From positions 1 through 37,437 of the forward strand of contig URQB01000020.1 of the NCBI GenBank assembly GCA_900549825.1: a DNA stretch of 37,437 nt. The letters run 5' to 3'. The position numbers were made by a program, and so were the translations under genes. Source of the DNA: an uncultured Oscillospiraceae bacterium. GTDB taxonomy: Bacteria > Bacillota > Clostridia > Oscillospirales > Acutalibacteraceae. Shown piece after piece: positions 31,638 to 37,437 of the stretch; position 1 is the first letter of the stretch; each line of letters opens with the position of its first letter. Under the pieces are notes generated by a model. It searched no databases, was not told the DNA's origin, and worked only from the letters and a program-made list of their open reading frames with translations.

Positions 31638-32975
31638 TTAAATCTCAAACTCTGAAAATGATTCGTCCTCCTGCGCCGCGTCCGACAGCACAAAGCTGCT
31701 GCTTCCCAAGATCTCCTGCGCGGTGCTGGAGGGGTTCTGATATAAAATATTGAGGAACTCGATCAAATCGCGGATGATCTCCCGTGGCGTGATGTGCGTA
31801 TCTGCGCCGACGCGGTTATACTCCACGTTCAAAAAGGCCACCAGGTCCTCCTGCGTCAGCTTCGGCTCGTATCCAAAGAGCTGCCCGTGCATCCGCATCA
31901 GCTTTTCAATGAGCACATACATCTCTTCATAAGTGAGCATATTCAGCCGGATGATGGGGGAGAGCATATCCTTGACATTCTCCGTTGCGAACCGGCCCTC
32001 TGCAAGCCGGGAGCGCAGCGCCTCGTAGCTGAACACGCCCTTATACTTATCCTCGATGCACTGCGGGGTCCCGCCGATCAAAAAGCCGATGTGCTTGGCC
32101 TTGCCCTGTAAAACGTCGTTATACATGGTGAGGATCTTTTCATAATTGCTCTGACGGGTAACGGAATGCGGAATTTTGAAGATATTGACCAGCTCATCGA
32201 TGATGACGAGCATGCCGCGGTAGCCCGCATGGACCATAAATTCAGCAAATATCTTCAGGAAGTCGTACCAGGTATCGTCCGTGACAATGAAGTTGATATT
32301 TAAATCGCGCTTCGCCTCGGTTTTGGTCGGGTACTCGCCCCGGAACCATTTGAGCACGTTTGATTTGAGCTGATCGTCGGAGTGGTTGTAGGCCTCGTAA
32401 TACAGTAGGACGGCCTTTGCGAATTCAAAGCCGTTGACCATCCCCTCCAGGTTGCCGACAACCTGATGCACCTTTTGCTCCACCAGCCGGCCGAACGCCG
32501 CATCTCCGGGAGAAAGGCCCTCCTCCGCCGCAACGGCGGATTGGATGCTGGAAATCCACCGCTCCAGAATCAGGGGCAGCGCGCCGCCGTCCGGCTTCGT
32601 CTTTGTGGACATATTTTTCATCAGCTCTTTGAAGGTGGCGAGCCCCTGCCCTTTTGTGCCGACGAAACGCCGCTCCGGCGAAAGATCGGCATCCACCACG
32701 ACAAAGCCCCGTTCGGTCGCGTAATTGCGGATGGTCTGGAGCAAAAAGCTTTTGCCGCTGCCGTATCTGCCGACGATGAAGCGGAAGGCCGCGCCGCCGT
32801 CTGCAATGATGTCGATATCGCCCAGCAGCGCATCGATCTCCCGGTCGCGGCCGACCGTGATATATTCCAGCCCCACTCTCGGCACGACGCCGCCCTTGAG
32901 CGCGTTGAGGATCGTGCTGGTGATCCGCTTGGGAGGATTATTCTGCTTCACTGAAAACCACTCTTTCCAATTCAT
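31638..32975 (-). CDS. P-loop ATPase, BrxC/BrxD-like (DUF2791)
   Basis: A 445-residue cytoplasmic ATPase of the family named for BREX proteins BrxC and BrxD. The N-terminus (PPKRITSTILNALKGGVVPRVGLEYITVG) is the hallmark of the family. Walker A is GRYGSGKS (69-76), Walker B is LVIIDE (~256-261), and GFLIGGTPQCIEDKYKGVFS follows, a family block near the sensor region. The C-terminal ~120 residues are helical. GAGGA lies eight bases before the ATG. Its start overlaps the TerB gene by 38 bases, and the helicase gene starts 57 bases after its stop, so all three are one transcript. In BREX such proteins are thought to be remodelling ATPases; the partner in this minimal form is unknown. Confidence 0.85.
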   Translation of the reverse strand: MNWKEWFSVKQNNPPKRITSTILNALKGGVVPRVGLEYITVGRDREIDALLGDIDIIADGGAAFRFIVGRYGSGKSFLLQTIRNYATERGFVVVDADLSPERRFVGTKGQGLATFKELMKNMSTKTKPDGGALPLILERWISSIQSAVAAEEGLSPGDAAFGRLVEQKVHQVVGNLEGMVNGFEFAKAVLLYYEAYNHSDDQLKSNVLKWFRGEYPTKTEAKRDLNINFIVTDDTWYDFLKIFAEFMVHAGYRGMLVIIDELVNIFKIPHSVTRQSNYEKILTMYNDVLQGKAKHIGFLIGGTPQCIEDKYKGVFSYEALRSRLAEGRFATENVKDMLSPIIRLNMLTYEEMYVLIEKLMRMHGQLFGYEPKLTQEDLVAFLNVEYNRVGADTHITPREIIRDLIEFLNILYQNPSSTAQEILGSSSFVLSDAAQEDESFSEFEI

Positions 32976-34596
32976 CTTTGTATTCCTCGAATACCGTCAC
33001 CGTATCTGCGCATTCCAGAAGATTGTCTTCCACCGTATCGATGGCCTTTTGATTGATCCCGTCGATGAGCACTTCGAGCATGATATGGTTGTTTTTGGCG
33101 TATGTGGAAAGCTCAGCTGCCGAAGCGCCGCGCAGGATCATACGTACAGCGTCCGTTTCGGATGGATCGAGCAGGCGAGCCAACTGCGTCCAAACATCGC
33201 TGAGGTTGCCAACCTCTGAAGGAAGGGCCTCTTCCGGCAGTTTATCGCATATGGCATTTGTATCGCATACCGTTTCCGGCATGGATGCTTCCTCCTCCGC
33301 GTCGGGATTCACCAGAAGCTTTTCCTGCGTGATCTGGGCCCTCGCCCGGATTTGCTCCAGCTTCTGCAGGTCTACCGTGACCGTTTTTCGTTTGGAAGAT
33401 TGATAATGCGCCAGGATCGCCGCGTCGATACAGGCAAAGAGGCCGTCGCCGCCGGAAATGAGAGCGCCCAGCTCCGAAAGGTCTATTTTTCCCCGATCGG
33501 CCTTGATCTGATATCGAAAGCCGGTGGCCTTTCGATAAAACTGCTCGATCCGTTTCAGGAGATAGCCGATGATCTGCCTGCCATTCTCCCGGCATACCCG
33601 GTTTCTGGAGGAGGTCCAGTGCTCGCCGCTGAAGCAGTAGAACTCCGTATCGGAGAGCCGCACCGTTTTGCCCGGCTGTGTCCCCGCAAAATCTAGGTGA
33701 TACAGAGCTTTGCGATAAGGCTTCCACAGGTTCCCTTTCCGGCCGGCGAAAACAAGATCCTCAAACTCCACGCCGGATTCCTTCATCCGCGTTTCCACCG
33801 CTTCCATCACACAGTCGAAGCAATCGCGGATCACCGGCTCCGTTTCCGACGACCAGAAGATGGATTTCCGGAACGGGTAAGCTGAAAACGGCGCATAGCG
33901 CTCAAAATAGCCGGTTTTCTCTTCCGGCTGATAGAATTCCTGCAGCAGCGGATGCTCCCGGACGAGCGTGTCAAAGGAGAAGGGAAGCTCGTTGACGATA
34001 TAATAATCTTTGATCCACTCGGTCATGTAGCGGTCAATCTTTGGTTCAAAGCCCCGGTATGCCTTCCAGATCGTTAAGAGCTTGTCCATCCCATCCCGGC
34101 AATCGGTGACGCCGATGTTGTTGATGAGCTCATACAGATAGACAAACACGTAGGAAAAGGAGGTTTCCCTGACAACGCCCCTGCGCACACTGCTGCGCCA
34201 GGTGAAATACGTGCGCAGCTGCTCATAGCCCATTGATTGATAATCGGGAAAATACATGGAAAACGGCTCTTCTTCCGCATAATCATCCTCAAAATCCGCC
34301 ATAAAGTTTGCCTGCCTGTAAAACAGCTCCGCCTGCAGCCTGCCGGATTGGCTTTTGGAAAACCAGTTATTTCGAGATAGGCGGCGCATCTTCAGAAATC
34401 GCCTGCGGATTTCCTTCTCCTGTGGATCGGGAAGGCGGATCGGCTGGGCGGCGGACGTTTCCTGCGCGGGGGCGGCGCCGTCCCCCTCCATCGTTATTTC
34501 TGCGAAATCCTGCCCGGCGTTTGCATGCTTTTTCTGCTTCATCTGAGCGATGAGATCGTTGACGTAACGGATGATCTCTTCCTTGCTCTGCGGCAC
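32938..34596 (-). CDS. TerB-N and TerB-C domain protein
   Basis: A ~552-residue soluble protein. The middle part (~85-290; ANFMADFEDDYAEEEPFSMY, then FPDYQSMGYEQLRTYFTWRS and SYVFVYLYELINNIG) matches the TerB-N domain, and the C-terminal ~150 residues (LEQIRARAQITQEKLLVNPD, then YAKNNHIMLEVLIDGINQKA and FEEYKDELERV) match TerB-C. The first ~70 residues are a short helix and a low-complexity linker. I do not see the metal-binding TerB core itself. These domains occur in predicted tellurite/phage stress-response operons (Ter systems) with ATPases and helicases. GTG at 34596 has GGAGG eight bases upstream; a GTG at 34605 overlaps that site. First gene of the operon; no clear promoter was found, and transposase debris abuts its 5' side. 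Confidence 0.82.
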   Translation of the reverse strand: MPQSKEEIIRYVNDLIAQMKQKKHANAGQDFAEITMEGDGAAPAQETSAAQPIRLPDPQEKEIRRRFLKMRRLSRNNWFSKSQSGRLQAELFYRQANFMADFEDDYAEEEPFSMYFPDYQSMGYEQLRTYFTWRSSVRRGVVRETSFSYVFVYLYELINNIGVTDCRDGMDKLLTIWKAYRGFEPKIDRYMTEWIKDYYIVNELPFSFDTLVREHPLLQEFYQPEEKTGYFERYAPFSAYPFRKSIFWSSETEPVIRDCFDCVMEAVETRMKESGVEFEDLVFAGRKGNLWKPYRKALYHLDFAGTQPGKTVRLSDTEFYCFSGEHWTSSRNRVCRENGRQIIGYLLKRIEQFYRKATGFRYQIKADRGKIDLSELGALISGGDGLFACIDAAILAHYQSSKRKTVTVDLQKLEQIRARAQITQEKLLVNPDAEEEASMPETVCDTNAICDKLPEEALPSEVGNLSDVWTQLARLLDPSETDAVRMILRGASAAELSTYAKNNHIMLEVLIDGINQKAIDTVEDNLLECADTVTVFEEYKDELERVVFSEAE

Positions 34597-34734
34597 CAAA
34601 ACCACCTCCGTCCATCCGTCGGGTGTTTTCCAGCTCTGCTGCGGGCCAATCCGAACTTATGTTCTGCTCTATTGTAAACCACAACGGGGAAAAAGGCAAG
34701 CCCAAAAAGAGGAACGGTTCCGGAAAGCCGGAAC

Positions 34735-35022
34735 CGTTGCTCAGCTTCAGCGGATATCCGAGGAACCACCGGTACGCCAGGTTCCTATTCCCTTCTTCCA
34801 ACGTCCGCCTCGGCGATGGAATCCAATCGGTATGCTGGATCAGAACGATCTGGAGCAGCTCCACGGGATCGATCCCGGGCCGTCCTTATCCTCACAGTAC
34901 AGATCCTACATAAAGTCGTAGATCCGCCTGAAGTCCATCGACGCATCGATCTGCCTCAACCGGTGGTCTCCTGGAACCATTTCTTTTAGGCTGACGTATT
35001 CAATTTGATCGCGGTTCCCTGC
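34735..35022 (-). pseudogene. N-terminal remnant of an IS1182-family transposase
   Basis: On the minus strand QIEYVSLKEMVPGDHRLRQI and DASMDFRRIYDFM run into a TAG; then DLYCEDKDG continues, and after a frameshift GIDPVELLQIVLIQH, NRNLAYRWFLGYPL. These are the first ~100 residues of IS1182-type DDE transposases, whose intact form has DLYCEDNGRPSIDP and NVAYRWFLGY. The catalytic region is absent. It lies immediately upstream of the TerB operon and is probably the scar of an insertion that came with, or into, that module. It occupies most of the 548-base gap between the TerB gene and uraA. Confidence 0.8.
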
Positions 35023-35099
35023 CTTTTTACCAGTATTTTTCACCCTCTTCTATTATACCCAAAAAGGCCGCTGATCCCGACCGTTTTTCGACAGGCTGA

Positions 35100-35123
35100 G
35101 GGCCGCGCTCTGCAGCGCGGCCC
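35100..35123 (-). terminator. Hairpin at the 3' end of the uracil permease gene
   Basis: GGGCCGCGCT-CTGC-AGCGCGGCCC, ten perfect GC-rich pairs, 21 bases beyond the permease stop. On the minus strand it is followed by TCAGCCTG rather than T, so terminator function is plausible but incomplete. Confidence 0.5.
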
Positions 35124-35144
35124 TGGCCTTTGTTATGGAGAGGA

Positions 35145-36620
35145 TTACTTTTTCTTCTTTTCGTCCTTCTCAAGCATTTCCGCCATCTTCTCTGCCTCTT
35201 CAAACTCGCCGCCCTCCGGGATCAGCGAGAGCGCCGGATCGGCCTTGTTGGCCTTCTTTTCCGGGAGGATCAGATTCAGGATAATACCGGCGAGCGCCGC
35301 AAGCGCCATGCCGGAGAGGGACTGCAGCTTCGTCAGCTGGATCGCCGCGCCGCCGAGGCCGAGCACCAGCATGACAGAGGCAATGATCGTATTGCGCGTC
35401 TTGCCGAAATCGACCTTTGCATCCACAAGCACGCGCAGGCCGTTCGCAGCGATGAAGCCGAAGAGGATAACGCAGATACCGCCCATGACCGGGTTCGGGA
35501 TGGAGGCGATCAAATCCTTGAACGGCTTGATGAAGGCGATCAGAATGGCGAAGAGTGCCGCGCCGCCCGTAACATAGACGGAGCCGACGCGCGTCATGCC
35601 GACAACACCGGTGTTTTCACCGTAGGAGGTATTCGCCGGACCGCCGATCATGCCTGCCACGAAGGTGGCGATACCATCGCCAAGCAGGGTGCGGTCAAGG
35701 CCGGGATCCTTGAGGAAGTTTTTGCCGCAGATCTGGCCAAGCACCGTATGGTCGCCGATATGCTCCGCCATGGTGACGAAGGCCACCGGGATAATGGCGA
35801 GCGCGTAGCTGAAGTCCGGCGTGTAGGAGACGAAGGTCGTGCTCTTGAGCGTATCGTTGCCGATGGGAAGCATGATCTTCGGAATTTCGAACAGATCGAA
35901 GGTCTTTAAATCCATCCAGACAACGGCGAGCTTGGAGAGAATGAGCTGGTTCTCAGGGCCTGCGCCGAGGTTAAAGATCAGGTCGACCACAATAGCGCAC
36001 ACAATGCCGACGAGGATACCGGAGACGATCGGAACGATCTTGAAGAAGCCCTTCGCATATACCGCGACAAGCGCCGTGGCAAGGATTGTAATCAGCGCGA
36101 CGATGACGTGCTGCCAGTTCATCGTGCCGCCCTCCGGCACGACGAAGCCCGCGTTGGAGCAGGCTGAGCCCGCAAGGCCCAAGCCGATGACAGCGATCAT
36201 CGGGCCGACAACGATGGGGGGCAGAATTTTATTGATCCAATTGGTGCCGATCAGACGAATGAGGATCGAGAAAATGACATAAACCAAGCCAGCCGTCATA
36301 AGCCCTGTCGCAACCGCCGCAAAATTGGCCTTCTGCGAAAAATCAGGATCACTGACGCTGGCTCCCAATGCCGCGATGATCGCGGAAATGTAAGCGAAGG
36401 AGCTGCCGAGGTAAATCGGGCAGCGCGCCTTGGTGCAAAGGATGTAAATGAAAGTGCCGATACCGGAGCAGAGCAGCGCGGTATTGATTGGCAGCCCCGT
36501 GAGCATGGGGACGAGCACGGTGGAGCCGAACATGGCAAATACGTGCTGGAAGCTGAGGATGAACCATTTGCCTGTGGACGGCTTCTCTCGAATGTCAATC
36601 AAGAGCTTTTTCTCTTCCAT
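35145..36620 (-). CDS. uraA: Uracil/xanthine permease, NCS2 family (UraA/PyrP-like)
   Basis: A 491-residue inner-membrane symporter that takes up uracil with protons; xanthine specificity cannot be excluded. Fourteen-helix NCS2 topology is consistent with the hydrophobic pattern. Recognisable blocks are FILSFQHVFAMFGSTVLVPM near the N-terminus, GSSFAYISAI (helix 3), the signature region VTMAEHIGDHTVLG with the substrate-binding Glu, and NTSYGENTGVVGMTRVGS. The tail from ~455 is charged and ends in poly-Lys. GAGAGG precedes the ATG. A strong promoter lies upstream; I looked for a PyrR-type attenuator in the ~75-base leader and saw none. Confidence 0.93.
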   Translation of the reverse strand: MEEKKLLIDIREKPSTGKWFILSFQHVFAMFGSTVLVPMLTGLPINTALLCSGIGTFIYILCTKARCPIYLGSSFAYISAIIAALGASVSDPDFSQKANFAAVATGLMTAGLVYVIFSILIRLIGTNWINKILPPIVVGPMIAVIGLGLAGSACSNAGFVVPEGGTMNWQHVIVALITILATALVAVYAKGFFKIVPIVSGILVGIVCAIVVDLIFNLGAGPENQLILSKLAVVWMDLKTFDLFEIPKIMLPIGNDTLKSTTFVSYTPDFSYALAIIPVAFVTMAEHIGDHTVLGQICGKNFLKDPGLDRTLLGDGIATFVAGMIGGPANTSYGENTGVVGMTRVGSVYVTGGAALFAILIAFIKPFKDLIASIPNPVMGGICVILFGFIAANGLRVLVDAKVDFGKTRNTIIASVMLVLGLGGAAIQLTKLQSLSGMALAALAGIILNLILPEKKANKADPALSLIPEGGEFEEAEKMAEMLEKDEKKKK

Positions 36621-36701
36621 GGAGTGAACCTCTCCTCTTCATGATATTACAGCCCGGCCCCTTCCGCCGCAAAACATCAGGGTACAAGCTTATTCTTATA
36701 T

Positions 36702-36730
36702 AATTTACAGGCTTCGCGCGCCGGTGTCAA
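36702..36730 (-). promoter_or_regulatory. Sigma A promoter of the uracil permease gene
   Basis: On the minus strand TTGACA (36725-36730), a 17-base spacer and TAAATT (36702-36707), about 80 bases before the start codon. Confidence 0.72.
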
Positions 36731-36832
36731 GCAGAAATCTTCACAAAAAACACATTTCGCCCGATTTTGCTTCCTTTTTTACGCCGCTCATGGTAGAATA
36801 AAATGTAATTGTAATATGGAGAGGTGTTTCCA

Positions 36833-37393
36833 TTGGATTTGGAATATGACGCGTTCGACGAAGGCATCGAGCCGGGCGGGCTGCGCAGCCGCAACGAGAT
36901 CAAGGTGCTGATCTGCTACCTGCTCAAAAGCATCGATCAGCCGATCTCAAAGCAGCTCATCAATGAGATTTTGCAGGAAAACAGCCTTGCCAATTATTTT
37001 GAAATCAATCAGGCGGTCAGCGACCTCGTGAAAGCGGGCAGCCTGGAGGAAGCTGCAGAAGAAGACGAGCCGGTCTACAGCGTGACAGAGCAGGGGCGCT
37101 CCGCCGCGCAAACATTAGAGGTCAACCTCCCCCGCGCCGTGCGGGAAAAGGCGGTCAACGCCGCGATCCGGCTGCTCACCCGCGCCAAGCGTGAGCAGGA
37201 GAACCGCATCGATATCGAAAAGCTTGAAAACGGGTATCACGTCACCTTTACGATTTACGACTCCACAGACGAGCTGCTGAAGCTGACGATCTTCGTAGCG
37301 GACAGCATGCAGGTGGAGACGGTGCGAAAAAACTTTTTGGACGATCCGGTAAAGCTCTATTCGAATATCATCGCGTCGCTGACGGTGGAATAA
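36833..37393 (+). CDS. DUF4364 family protein
   Basis: A 186-residue cytoplasmic protein of a family widespread in Clostridia and of unknown function. The N-terminal half looks like a winged-helix domain (LRSRNEIKVLICYLLKSIDQ, then PISKQLINEILQE and EINQAVSDLVKAGSLEE), ending in YSVTEQGRSAAQTLE; the C-terminal half (from ~100) is a mixed alpha/beta domain with VTFTIYDSTDELLKLTIFVAD. It may be a transcription regulator. The start is taken as TTG at 36833, eight bases after GGAGAGG; a GTG at 36824 overlaps that site. It is divergent from uraA and ends 44 bases before the window edge. Confidence 0.85.
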   Translation: MDLEYDAFDEGIEPGGLRSRNEIKVLICYLLKSIDQPISKQLINEILQENSLANYFEINQAVSDLVKAGSLEEAAEEDEPVYSVTEQGRSAAQTLEVNLPRAVREKAVNAAIRLLTRAKREQENRIDIEKLENGYHVTFTIYDSTDELLKLTIFVADSMQVETVRKNFLDDPVKLYSNIIASLTVE

Positions 37394-37437
37394 ATGCGGC
37401 GTGGCAATCAATAATTGAAAACGGCGGGAGCTCGCAA

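Noticed and set aside
34367..34864. Minus-strand 165-codon frame running from the transposase remnant into the TerB gene
   Set aside because: Only its first ~45 codons are meaningful, and those belong to the IS1182-type remnant; the rest is a shadow of the TerB gene.
1..37437. CRISPR arrays, rRNA or tRNA genes
   Set aside because: No regularly spaced direct repeats, no rRNA signatures and no cloverleaf with a GGTTCGAATCC-type T arm were found by eye; a tRNAscan/Infernal run would be decisive.

Overview
The window looks like chromosomal DNA from a fairly GC-rich, endospore-forming, Gram-positive anaerobe of the class Clostridia (an Oscillospiraceae-like lineage would fit, but no marker here fixes the family). 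The reasons are an alpha/beta-type spore DNA-binding protein (SASP), an uninterrupted sporulation sigma factor K gene, a DUF4364 protein, the TIGR03960/TIGR03936 radical-SAM pair, a lon-engB pair, strong AGGAGG ribosome sites and frequent GTG/TTG starts. I see no rRNA, tRNA or CRISPR array.

Layout. 1-2168: SASP gene and a secreted purple-acid-phosphatase-like phosphoesterase, both on the minus strand. 2352-6988: lon, engB and lysA on the plus strand (protein quality control, ribosome assembly, lysine/diaminopimelate synthesis). 6989-7588: 600 bases of hairpin-rich intergenic DNA with one possible 30-codon ORF. 7589-13041: a heterodimeric ABC exporter with one degenerate ATP site, a PadR regulator with two small co-directional genes, a divergent XRE regulator with a palindromic operator candidate, and an XRE remnant. 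13219-15724: the TIGR03960/TIGR03936 radical-SAM pair. 16122-20404: an AT-richer accessory cassette consisting of a consensus promoter, a long leader with a possible 25-codon ORF, a secreted peptide of about 109 residues after cleavage, an intercistronic terminator, and a three-gene ABC transporter whose large permease carries a degenerate M1-peptidase-like ectodomain. 20465-25707: acetate kinase, divergent TmcAL (acetate-dependent tRNA modification), a MATE exporter preceded by a terminated leader or small RNA, and a thioredoxin reductase. 25708-27300: a decayed accessory stretch with a rod-like palindrome, a broken WYL regulator and a TnpV remnant. 27446-29343: a secreted SH3b/C39-like protein and sigK. 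29371-35022: a three-gene minus-strand operon (TerB-N/TerB-C protein, BrxD-like ATPase, Lhr/BrxHI-like helicase) next to an IS1182-type transposase remnant. 35145-37393: a uracil-type NCS2 permease and a DUF4364 protein.

Two regions deserve attention as systems. The TerB/BrxD/BrxHI-like trio resembles the accessory ATPase and helicase of type 2 BREX but lacks PglX, PglZ, PglW and PglY in this window, and it lies beside transposon debris, so it may be a compact stand-alone defence or stress module. The peptide/ABC cassette has the layout of a secreted-peptide (bacteriocin-like) locus with dedicated transport or immunity, but the peptide matches no family I recognise.

All calls come from reading the sequence. 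Family names rest on motif recognition, not on searches.
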